Of a stretch of DNA of 64,000 nucleotides, positions 1 through 6,740 are shown in pieces. The stretch is taken from NCBI GenBank assembly GCA_020026415.1, contig JAHHQL010000004.1:35772-99771 (forward strand), written 5' to 3'. A program made the position numbers and the translations under genes. The notes under the pieces were generated by a model. That model was not told the DNA's origin. It saw only the letters and a list, made by a program, of their open reading frames with translations, and did not search any database. The stretch is from Alistipes sp. (GTDB lineage: Bacteria > Bacteroidota > Bacteroidia > Bacteroidales > Rikenellaceae). Within the stretch, counting starts at the first letter, position 1. Each line of letters begins with the position of its first letter.

Positions 1-447
1 TCACTCATCGCCATCCACGACGGAGGCCTTATCGGCAAGGGTGCGGGACAAAGTGCCATGCGCGTGGAGATGATCCACCCCGAAAGCGACTACGCCTACG
101 CCTTTTTTGTCGAGGAGTACGGATTCATCCTCGCCTCCGCCCTTCTGATGCTCTACCTGTGGATTTTCTTCCGCGCCATCGAAATCTTCCGACGGTGCGG
201 AACGGCTTTCCCCGGACTTTTGGTGTTGGGTATGGGACTGATGATCACCTGTCAGGCATTGCTGCACGTGATGGTGACCCTCAACATCATCCCCGAAACG
301 GGTCAGACCCTGCCGCTTATTTCGCGCGGAGGATCGTCGATGCTCTTCACCTCGATTGCACTGGGCATGATCCTCAGCGTGAGCCGTCAGAACGACGAGC
401 ATTCCCACCTCAAACCCCGTGGCGAAAGCCTTCTGGAAAAACCATAA
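1..447 (+). CDS. FtsW/RodA/SpoVE family cell-cycle protein, C-terminal part (5' truncated by window)
   Basis: The reading frame is open from base 1 to the stop at 445-447, so only the last 148 residues are present. The family polymerises lipid II into glycan strands at the septum (FtsW) or side wall (RodA) as a multi-pass inner-membrane glycosyltransferase. Visible here are the conserved loop GAGQSAM followed by E-DY-FAFF-type residues (ESDYAYAFFVEEYG), two hydrophobic helices, and the family hallmark PLISRGGSS before the last helix. FtsW is more likely than RodA from this C-terminal pattern, but the truncation prevents a firm choice. The next gene begins 21 bp downstream on the same strand, so the two are probably co-transcribed. 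Confidence 0.88.
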   Translation, partial: SLIAIHDGGLIGKGAGQSAMRVEMIHPESDYAYAFFVEEYGFILASALLMLYLWIFFRAIEIFRRCGTAFPGLLVLGMGLMITCQALLHVMVTLNIIPETGQTLPLISRGGSSMLFTSIALGMILSVSRQNDEHSHLKPRGESLLEKP

Positions 448-468
448 ACCCGTTTATCAACATTCACT

Positions 469-873
469 ATGGATCAAATACGTTTGGACAAATATCTGTG
501 GGCAGTACGTGTATTCAAGACCCGCAGCGATGCCGCCGAAGCCATCCGCACCAATAAGGTATGGGTGAACGGATCGACCGTGAAACCCTCGCGGGAGGTC
601 AAGATCGGCGATAAAATAGAGGTACGCAAAGTACGCATTACCTATTCTTACAAAGTCCTCGATCTGGTATCGAGCCGTCAGCCCGCCGCCAATGTTCCCG
701 CTTACTGCCTCAACATCACCCCGCAGGAGGAGTTGGACAAGTTGGTCGTTCCCCGCGAGACGATTTTCGTGTCGCGCGACCGCGGTACGGGACGACCCAC
801 CAAAAAGGAACGCCGCGAAATGGATGCCCTGATGGAGGACTTCTACTACGGCGACGAGGACGACGAAGATTAA
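469..873 (+). CDS. Hsp15-like S4-domain RNA-binding protein
   Basis: A 134-residue protein with an S4 RNA-binding fold at residues 1-60 (IRLDKYLWAVRVFKTRS, then KVWVNGSTVKPSREVKIGD). Length and architecture match Hsp15/RqcP-type proteins, which bind 50S subunits carrying stalled nascent chains. The basic patch GRPTKKERREMDALM near the C-terminus is typical of Hsp15, and the tail is very acidic (DEDDED). It follows the FtsW-type gene by 21 bp and is closed by a strong intrinsic terminator. The ribosome-rescue role is inferred from the family. Confidence 0.85.
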   Translation: MDQIRLDKYLWAVRVFKTRSDAAEAIRTNKVWVNGSTVKPSREVKIGDKIEVRKVRITYSYKVLDLVSSRQPAANVPAYCLNITPQEELDKLVVPRETIFVSRDRGTGRPTKKERREMDALMEDFYYGDEDDED

Positions 874-897
874 CCCTTACACAGAGTAAATCTTCGG

Positions 898-941
898 AAA
901 GACCGATTTACGGACAGCGGGCGTAAATCGGTCTTTTTTTT
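898..941 (+). terminator. Intrinsic terminator after the Hsp15-like gene
   Basis: Inverted repeat AAAGACCGATTTA / TAAATCGGTCTTT with a short GC-rich loop, followed by a run of eight T residues, 25 bp after the stop codon. It closes the FtsW-Hsp15 transcript and insulates it from the RNA gene downstream. Confidence 0.9.
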
Positions 942-1043
942 ATTAACACATTGATTTATAGTTGATTAACATATTTTGCGGATTTCAGACAGGATGAAAA
1001 TCGTTAAAAAATTGTTAAATATATTTAAAATATTCCTAAAAAA

Positions 1044-1074
1044 TTTGCAGTTCCGAAAAACTGCCGTATCTTTG
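1044..1074 (+). promoter_or_regulatory. Bacteroidota-type promoter for the structured RNA
   Basis: TTTG at 1044-1047, a 19-bp spacer, and TATCTTTG at 1067-1074 match the sigma-ABfr consensus TTTG-N19-21-TAnnTTTG. The DNA upstream (940-1040) is very AT-rich, resembling an UP-like region. The start site is predicted near 1080. No protein-coding gene follows on this strand. Confidence 0.85.
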
Positions 1075-1079
1075 CAGCG

Positions 1080-1279
1080 AAGTTTTAAGGTTCATTTAGG
1101 TTAGTAGTTTTAGGTTGGTTGAGGAAGATTGAGAAGGTTGCAACCCGACAAGGTTGCTAAGACATTGTGAGCGGTGCTCGCCACAGATGTCGAACACCTT
1201 CCAATTCCGACTCTTTAACAACAGCGGGTGGTTCCCTGTTGTTAAAAAAAGTCGTTCGAGAAATCGGACGACTTTTTTG
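1080..1279 (+). ncRNA. Structured non-coding RNA of about 200 nt (candidate 6S RNA / Bacteroidales-1 type)
   Basis: The interval between a consensus promoter and a terminator holds no plausible protein but folds well by eye. An outer interrupted stem pairs GGA(1123-1125), ATTG(1128-1131) and GAAGGT(1133-1138) with ACCTTC(1196-1201), CAAT(1202-1205) and TCC(1206-1208). It encloses two hairpins: GCAACC/GGTTGC (1140-1157), and GACAT..GTG.GCG / CGC.CAC..ATGTC (1161-1191). A third hairpin, AACAACAG/CTGTTGTT (1217-1243), precedes the terminator stem at 1251-1279. Length, strong solitary promoter and the long bulged stem suggest 6S RNA; I recall that the Rfam Bacteroidales-1 family has been proposed as the Bacteroidota 6S RNA, but cannot check this. 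It is not SRP RNA (no GGAA-capped domain IV) or tmRNA (no tRNA-like ends). Confidence 0.72.
1251..1279. terminator. Bidirectional terminator between the RNA gene and the nucleotidyltransferase gene
   Basis: Stem GTCGTTCGA / TCGGACGAC with an AT-rich four-base loop, T-run on the plus strand and a seven-base A-run (1244-1250) on the other side. It can terminate the RNA on the plus strand and the minus-strand nucleotidyltransferase transcript, whose stop codon lies at 1281-1283. Confidence 0.85.
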
Positions 1280-1280
1280 T

Positions 1281-2354
1281 TTATACCCTGCGGCATTTCT
1301 TTTCGGACACGAACCTCCTTTTCCAACGGTTTGCCCAATGTCGGCACATCTTGAACCCCACACGCACCGCCCACGGCGCATCTTTTTGGAGTTTCCACGG
1401 AAAGCGCGGGCGGATCACCTCCTTTACGAAGTCGCCCAAATCCTGCTCCGAAACACGTTCGCCGGGAACATATTCTTCCTCCAGCCCAAGGCATTCGGTC
1501 GCAAACGTATTCAGCGCAACCATAAATCGGGAAATACCCCATTTCCGCGCCACCGCTTCGATCCGCGTCCAGTCGATTTCCGAATGATGGCAACGGATGT
1601 AGAGTGTCCAATCCGCCACATGTCGCATACGGATCACCCCCGTGCGGAATTTCAGAGCCGCATGGCGCAACATATAAATAAGGGCGAGGTTCGCATCGGG
1701 AAGGCGCACCTCCACCCCGTCGATTTCGGCAATATGGTCGCATCCCGCGCCCAGCCATTCCGCCTCAGGCAGGCAGTGGTGGTTTTCCACCAGCACGGGA
1801 TCCATCCGAAAGAGGGTTTGTCCCGCGGGATCCTGTTCGATGCGCACCTTTCGGGCATTTTTCAACAATTCGTCCGCCACCTTTTGATCACCATACAGCC
1901 AAATATCCACATCACCACATTCGCGTGCCGAAGGGGTCGGATAGCAGAGACTTACGCCGTAGCCGTTCAACAGAAGCATACGGATATTGTGTCCGGCATA
2001 GAATGCACCGAGCCTTCGCACCACCTCGGTTTGTTGTTCATAACGCTGTTCGCGGTGCTCGGCGGTGTCGATCCACTTACGGATTAAGTCGTTGGAGGGC
2101 AGTTGGTTATTGGTTATTTCACGAGTTATCAACAATTGTTGAATACCGTCCCACACGGGTTTCACAACCCGATGCTCGACCGCCATGCGACAGACCGCCT
2201 CCCAGTCGGGTGCAGCAAAAAAGGCAGACACTGCGTCTGCCTTTTTCGAGGTGGAAAGCACCTTTGCGAGTTGTTCGGACGAGGCCTCAAGCCCCAGACC
2301 GCGACACAACGTATAAACAAATCCGTGCTCCGCCGTAAAATCGGGTTCGTTCAT
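1281..2354 (-). CDS. Nucleotidyltransferase family protein (NTP_transf_5-like)
   Basis: A 357-residue soluble protein. Around residues 125-155 it has the nucleotidyltransferase signature of the NTP_transf_5 family: a hydrophobic strand LLLNG (in place of the more usual LKG), a YP-P-R-CGD stretch, then DVDIWL, where the paired aspartates would bind metal. The later VENHHCL matches the E-x-H element of the family. These proteins are common in Bacteroidota, often near surface-polysaccharide or signalling genes; the substrate is unknown. The gene starts 2 bp after the sppA stop, so it is the second gene of an sppA operon. The reaction (nucleotidyl transfer to a protein or small molecule) is inferred from the fold only. 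Confidence 0.75.
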   Translation of the reverse strand: MNEPDFTAEHGFVYTLCRGLGLEASSEQLAKVLSTSKKADAVSAFFAAPDWEAVCRMAVEHRVVKPVWDGIQQLLITREITNNQLPSNDLIRKWIDTAEHREQRYEQQTEVVRRLGAFYAGHNIRMLLLNGYGVSLCYPTPSARECGDVDIWLYGDQKVADELLKNARKVRIEQDPAGQTLFRMDPVLVENHHCLPEAEWLGAGCDHIAEIDGVEVRLPDANLALIYMLRHAALKFRTGVIRMRHVADWTLYIRCHHSEIDWTRIEAVARKWGISRFMVALNTFATECLGLEEEYVPGERVSEQDLGDFVKEVIRPRFPWKLQKDAPWAVRVGFKMCRHWANRWKRRFVSEKKCRRV

Positions 2355-2356
2355 GA

Positions 2357-4156
2357 CTACTCCAACGTCAGTTTATAGGGACAGTACATGACGATTCCGC
2401 GTTGCGAGACCGCCTCACGCAGTTGGTCGAAGCGGTCGGCAACGACATTTTCATCGGTCAGAAGCGACATCACACCCATCTTCGAGAGGAGTTTCATCTG
2501 CGAAGAGTTGAGCGAAGAGAGCAGTTCAGCCAGCCATGTGGCCTCATCGGTCACTTCGCGCACGGAGAATTTCTCGCCCATGCCGGCGCGCTCCACAGCC
2601 AGAGCAATCGCCTCCTTCAGACCGCCGATTCCGTCGGCAAGACCGATCTCAAGGGCATCGGCACCCGACCATACACGGCCGCCTGCCAACTCCAGCACCT
2701 TCTCGTATTCGAGGTTGCGTCCGTCAGATACAAGATGTGTGAAACGACTGTAAATGTCGTCCACACCGCGCATGATCGCCTTCTTTTGTACGGGCGACAA
2801 CTCGCGCATCAAAGACATCGAAGCCTCCTTGTTGGTCTTCACGCCGTCGAACGTCACACCGAGGTTCTTCTCCAGAGCCTTACCCACATTGGGGATCATG
2901 CCGAATACGCCGATCGAACCCGTCAGCGTCATGCGGTTGGCAAGGATCAGATCCGAACCCGACGAAATGTAATAACCGCCGCTTGCGGCATACGAACCCA
3001 TCGAAACGACCACGGGTTTCTTGTCGCGCAGGAGTTCGATCTCACGCCAGATGATATCCGATGCCAGAGCACTGCCGCCCGGCGAATTAACACGCAGTAC
3101 GACCGCCTTCACATTCTCGTCGAGGCGTACCTTGCGGATCTTCTCCGCCAGCGAGTTGCCGAATATCTTCGCACCCGATCCCTCTCCATCGACAATCTCT
3201 CCGTCGGCGTAAACCACGGCAACCTGATTCTTGGGATACATCATCACGGGGAAAACCTTCAGCGAAACATATTCGCCGAGGGTGATCATGTTGAATCCGC
3301 CCTCCGCATTCTCCCTGACGCCCAAGTCGGAAAAGACCTTGTTCATCTCGTCCTCATAGATCACGCCATCGACAAAACCTGCCTTGAGGGCTTCGGGAGC
3401 GAGCGTAACCTCCAGACCGTCCGCGATGCGGTTCAAGGTTTCGGGGTCGATCTTACGCGCCTCGGCCACCGTCTTGGAGATCGTGCCCCACATCGAGTGC
3501 ATCAGAGCCTCCATCTGTTCGCGGTTGGCAGCCGACATCTTGTCGAGGAAGTACGGCTCGACGGCACTCTTGTATTTGCAGACCGTCGGGCGGAAAATCT
3601 CGACGTTGATACCCAATTTGTCGAACAGCCCTTTATAGAACATCAACTCCGACGAAAGACCCATCCACTCGAAACCGCCCTGCGGCGTAAGGTAGATCTT
3701 GTCGGCAACCGATGCGAGGTAGTAACTGCCCTGCGTATAGGTCTCGTTATACGATACGATGAATTTACCGCTCTGCTTGAACTCCTCAAGGGCGCGACGC
3801 AATTCTTCCGCAAGACCCGATCCCGCGACACCGCCCATGCCGTTCATGCGCAGATAGATACCCTTGATGTTGGGATCGACCTTGGCGACATCCAACGCCG
3901 TCAGCACCCGGAACAGGGGCAGCGGCTGAATGCTCTGCATGGTTGCGGGGTCGAACTGCCCCATCATATCAAAATTCGGCGAATCGACGATCGGTTCCGC
4001 AAGGTCGATCTTCAGCACCGATTCGGGTTGCAACACCACGGGCTTCTCCATTGATCCGAGGATGCCGCCCACGATTGCAAAGAAGATCATCGGCAGAATC
4101 AGAAGACCGACCAGCACGGCCAGAAGGGATGCCAAAAAGTTTCTGAGAAATTTCAT
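2357..4156 (-). CDS. sppA: Signal peptide peptidase SppA, 67K type
   Basis: A 599-residue membrane-anchored serine protease that degrades signal peptides left in the inner membrane after secretion. One N-terminal membrane helix (about residues 7-33) is followed by two ClpP-like halves. The catalytic lysine lies in KYKSAVEP (about K186) and the catalytic serine in GSYAASGGYY (about S382), the same arrangement as E. coli SppA where the Ser-Lys dyad is split between the halves. NSPGGSA at about 347-353 is the oxyanion region. Length matches the long (67K) form. It is first in a two-gene operon with the downstream nucleotidyltransferase and is transcribed divergently from mrp. Confidence 0.95.
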   Translation of the reverse strand: MKFLRNFLASLLAVLVGLLILPMIFFAIVGGILGSMEKPVVLQPESVLKIDLAEPIVDSPNFDMMGQFDPATMQSIQPLPLFRVLTALDVAKVDPNIKGIYLRMNGMGGVAGSGLAEELRRALEEFKQSGKFIVSYNETYTQGSYYLASVADKIYLTPQGGFEWMGLSSELMFYKGLFDKLGINVEIFRPTVCKYKSAVEPYFLDKMSAANREQMEALMHSMWGTISKTVAEARKIDPETLNRIADGLEVTLAPEALKAGFVDGVIYEDEMNKVFSDLGVRENAEGGFNMITLGEYVSLKVFPVMMYPKNQVAVVYADGEIVDGEGSGAKIFGNSLAEKIRKVRLDENVKAVVLRVNSPGGSALASDIIWREIELLRDKKPVVVSMGSYAASGGYYISSGSDLILANRMTLTGSIGVFGMIPNVGKALEKNLGVTFDGVKTNKEASMSLMRELSPVQKKAIMRGVDDIYSRFTHLVSDGRNLEYEKVLELAGGRVWSGADALEIGLADGIGGLKEAIALAVERAGMGEKFSVREVTDEATWLAELLSSLNSSQMKLLSKMGVMSLLTDENVVADRFDQLREAVSQRGIVMYCPYKLTLE

Positions 4157-4198
4157 ATTTTACTTAAATTTAAAGTTGTCAGGATTCGGAGGTTTGAA

Positions 4199-4228
4199 CA
4201 AAGATATAAATATTTCGCCAAAAACAAA
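4199..4228 (-). promoter_or_regulatory. Promoter of the sppA operon
   Basis: On the minus strand TTTG (4228-4225), an 18-bp spacer and TATCTTTG (4206-4199). The predicted start site near 4192 gives a leader of about 36 nt. It lies back to back with the mrp promoter. Confidence 0.75.
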
Positions 4229-4269
4229 CGAATTATCACGAGTATCAACCCGATAAACGCTCCTATTTT

Positions 4270-4300
4270 TATCTTTGTTCCAAAATATACGTTATCTTTG
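4270..4300 (+). promoter_or_regulatory. Promoter of mrp
   Basis: Two TATCTTTG copies in tandem at 4270-4277 and 4293-4300. The second is the better placed -7 element for mrp; a TTTG lies 15 bp upstream, a short spacer. Because an in-frame TTG at 4298 falls inside this element, the mrp start is set at the ATG at 4343, about 36 nt downstream of the expected start site. Confidence 0.65.
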
Positions 4301-4342
4301 TACCAAAAGCGAATTTATTTTCACACAAAAAAACACCATACT

Positions 4343-5395
4343 ATGGAAGAACAAATCAAGGAGGTGCTTTCGAAGATCATCTACCCGGAAACGGGCAGAA
4401 ACATCCTCGAAGAGGAACTGCTGGAAAACATCGCATCGGAGGGCGACAAAATCGCCGTCACGCTGCGTTTCCGCAAGGTTCGAGACCCCTTTGCACTGAA
4501 GATCAAAACCATGGCGGAGGATGCCCTGCGTGCCGCCCTGCCCGGCAAGGAGGTTTTCGTGCTGCTCAAAGAGGGAGTTGCCCCGAAACGTCCCGAACCC
4601 AAACTTACGACCACAACCAAGAACATCGCCCGCGTAATCGCCATCGCATCGGGTAAGGGCGGTGTCGGCAAATCGACCGTCACGGCCAATCTGGCCATCG
4701 CCCTGCGCAACATGGGTTTCCGCGTCGGCATCCTCGATGCCGACATTTACGGTCCTTCGCAACCCAAAATGTTCGGTTGTGAGGATTATCTGCCCGATGC
4801 CGTCACCGAAGACGGGGTTGATCACATCGTACCCGCCGAAGCCCTCGACATCAAGTTGATGTCGATCGGATTCTTCGTCAAGAAAACCGATGCCCTGTTG
4901 TGGCGCGGTGCCATGGCCGTAAACGCCTTAAAACAAATGATCCACCAGACAAAATGGGGTCCGCTGGACTTCCTTTTGTGTGACCTTCCTCCCGGCACGG
5001 GCGACATTCACCTGTCGATCATCGGCGAACTGAATCTCGATGCGTCGGTCATCGTCTCGACCCCGCAGCAGATTGCCGTGGCGGACGTGGTGCGCGGTGT
5101 GGAGATGTTCCGCAACAAGAGCGTCAATGTACCCGTTGCGGGCATCATCGAGAACATGGCGTGGTTCACGCCCGAAGAACTCCCCGATCACCGTTACTAT
5201 ATCTTCGGCAAGGGCGGCGCAAGAGCCTATGCCGAGGAGCACGGCGTGGATCTGTTGGGCGAAGTGCCGATCGTACAGTCGATCATGGAGGGCGGCGAAG
5301 AGGGACAGCCCGCCGCAGGCATCGACCCCAGAGTAGAAGAGTGGTACCGCAAGATCGCCGAAAAGGTGGTTGAAAAGGTGATGAAAGGGTGTTGA
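4343..5395 (+). CDS. Mrp/NBP35-type P-loop ATPase, iron-sulfur carrier
   Basis: 350 residues. An N-terminal MIP18/DUF59 domain (about 1-85) precedes a MinD/Mrp P-loop ATPase with Walker A ASGKGGVGKST and the DLPPGTGD motif. Mrp/ApbC proteins bind and deliver Fe-S clusters to apo-enzymes in the cytosol. The CxxC pair that holds the bridging cluster in E. coli Mrp is absent: the equivalent stretch reads ENMAWFTPEELPDHRYYIFG. As I recall this is the usual Bacteroidota form, so cluster handling must differ. The start at 4343 is preferred over an upstream TTG that overlaps the promoter. The next plus-strand gene, nadA, encodes an Fe-S enzyme but has its own promoter. Confidence 0.9.
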   Translation: MEEQIKEVLSKIIYPETGRNILEEELLENIASEGDKIAVTLRFRKVRDPFALKIKTMAEDALRAALPGKEVFVLLKEGVAPKRPEPKLTTTTKNIARVIAIASGKGGVGKSTVTANLAIALRNMGFRVGILDADIYGPSQPKMFGCEDYLPDAVTEDGVDHIVPAEALDIKLMSIGFFVKKTDALLWRGAMAVNALKQMIHQTKWGPLDFLLCDLPPGTGDIHLSIIGELNLDASVIVSTPQQIAVADVVRGVEMFRNKSVNVPVAGIIENMAWFTPEELPDHRYYIFGKGGARAYAEEHGVDLLGEVPIVQSIMEGGEEGQPAAGIDPRVEEWYRKIAEKVVEKVMKGC

Positions 5396-5576
5396 TAACC
5401 GTTTAAAAAGCCGATCATAACTTTTGAAAACAATTCACAAAAAGTATTTGGAAAATCCCGGAGGACACTGCTTAATCGGAAAAAGCCAAAAACCAAAAAT
5501 AGTTTTTAAAAAGTTTGATCAGCCGCAACGGACAAAAACTTGAAAAGATTGTCAATAATATTTTGATGTCGATATG
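5396..5576. other. AT-rich spacer between mrp and the nadA promoter
   Basis: No gene, no T-tailed hairpin and no recognised riboswitch found. The base composition is much more AT-rich than the surrounding coding DNA. Confidence 0.6.
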
Positions 5577-5611
5577 TTGAGAAAGATTTCAACAAATGTT
5601 TATTACTTTTG
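5577..5611 (+). promoter_or_regulatory. Probable nadA promoter
   Basis: TACTTTTG at 5604-5611 fits the TAnnTTTG -7 element. The nearest TTG (5577-5579) lies 24 bp upstream, a rather long spacer. The predicted leader of about 160 nt (5618-5776) is long; I found no convincing hairpin or known NAD riboswitch in it. Confidence 0.55.
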
Positions 5612-5776
5612 CATATCGCTGAAAGACACTCTTCCAACGCCGATAAATAATGAAGAATGATGGGCTGCCGATGTAGATAACTCCAAACATGTTTCGGTTA
5701 TCAACATTATGAACAGGGTTTATTATTCTTATTATTTTTTATTATTTATAAAAAGGATAAAATTAAAAGAAAGAAA

Positions 5777-6715
5777 ATGGTTAATAACTTCGAGCAACTC
5801 AAAAAACGCATTCTTGAGTTGAAGCGCGAAAAGAATGCCGTGATCCTCGCCCACTACTACACCACTCCGGATGTGCAGGCCGTGGCGGATTTTTTGGGCG
5901 ATTCGCTGGCCTTGTCGATCAAGGCGCAAAGCGTCGAAGCCGATACCCTGCTGTTTGCGGGGGTGCACTTCATGGCCGAAACCGCCAAGGTGCTCTGTCC
6001 CCGGAAACATGTGCTGATCCCCTGCCTTGAGGCCGGCTGCTCGTTGGCCGATTCGTGCAAGGCCGCCGATCTGGCAGCACTGAAAAAGCAATATCCCGAC
6101 CATCTGGTCGTCTCCTATGTAAATACGACGGTCGAAGTGAAGGCTCTGACCGATATTTGCTGTACGTCGTCCAACGCACTGAAAGTCATCGAGTCGATTC
6201 CCAAGGAGCAGCCCGTCATCTTTGCCCCCGACCGCAACTTGGGCGGATACATCAAACGTCTGACGGGGCGCGACAACATGATTCTCTGGGACGGAGCCTG
6301 CCATGTGCACGAGGATTTTTCGCTGGACAAACTCCGCGCCATGAAGGCAAAACACCCCGATGCCAAGGTGGTCGCTCACCCCGAGTGCAAGAGGGAACTG
6401 GTCGAGGAGGCCGATTATGTGGGTGCCACATCGGGCATCCTGAAGTTCTGCGGCACGGATCCCTGCAAGGAGTTTCTGGTCGTGACCGAGTCGGGCATCA
6501 TCTCGGAGATGACGCGCCTTTATCCCGACAAACGCTTCATCCCCGCCCTGCCCCACAACTCGAACTGCTGCTGCAACGAGTGCAACTACATGAAGATGAT
6601 CACGCTGGAGAACATCTGCGCGTGTCTGGAGAAGGGCGAGCCCGAAGTGGAGATCGACGAAGACATCCGCCACAAGGCCGAGCGTTCGATTCTGAATATG
6701 ATCGCAATCAAATAA
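5777..6715 (+). CDS. nadA: Quinolinate synthase NadA
   Basis: 312 residues. NadA condenses iminoaspartate with dihydroxyacetone phosphate to quinolinate for de novo NAD synthesis, using a 4Fe-4S cluster. Sequence support: HYYTTPDVQAVADFLGDS near residue 27, the cysteine-rich element CLEAGCSLADSC (about 80-91), HPECKREL, and GTDPC/PHNSNCCCNEC near the C-terminus, which carry the cluster cysteines in the three-domain NadA fold. Length is normal for the short NadA type. nadB and nadC, often adjacent elsewhere, are not in this window. The S46 peptidase gene starts 25 bp after the stop and may be read through from the same promoter. Confidence 0.96.
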   Translation: MVNNFEQLKKRILELKREKNAVILAHYYTTPDVQAVADFLGDSLALSIKAQSVEADTLLFAGVHFMAETAKVLCPRKHVLIPCLEAGCSLADSCKAADLAALKKQYPDHLVVSYVNTTVEVKALTDICCTSSNALKVIESIPKEQPVIFAPDRNLGGYIKRLTGRDNMILWDGACHVHEDFSLDKLRAMKAKHPDAKVVAHPECKRELVEEADYVGATSGILKFCGTDPCKEFLVVTESGIISEMTRLYPDKRFIPALPHNSNCCCNECNYMKMITLENICACLEKGEPEVEIDEDIRHKAERSILNMIAIK

Positions 6716-6740
6716 TTTCTTAACAACTAACAAAAACTAC

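Noticed and set aside
2402..4054. Long plus-strand open frame of 550 codons opposite sppA
   Set aside because: It is the mirror of the sppA reading frame in GC-rich DNA; residues are His/Arg/Leu-rich and without any domain.
4298..4342. TTG-initiated N-terminal extension of Mrp
   Set aside because: The TTG lies within the TATCTTTG promoter element, so it would not be transcribed.
5618..5776. NAD-sensing riboswitch in the long nadA leader
   Set aside because: No pairing pattern of a known NAD riboswitch class could be seen, and such classes are not expected here.
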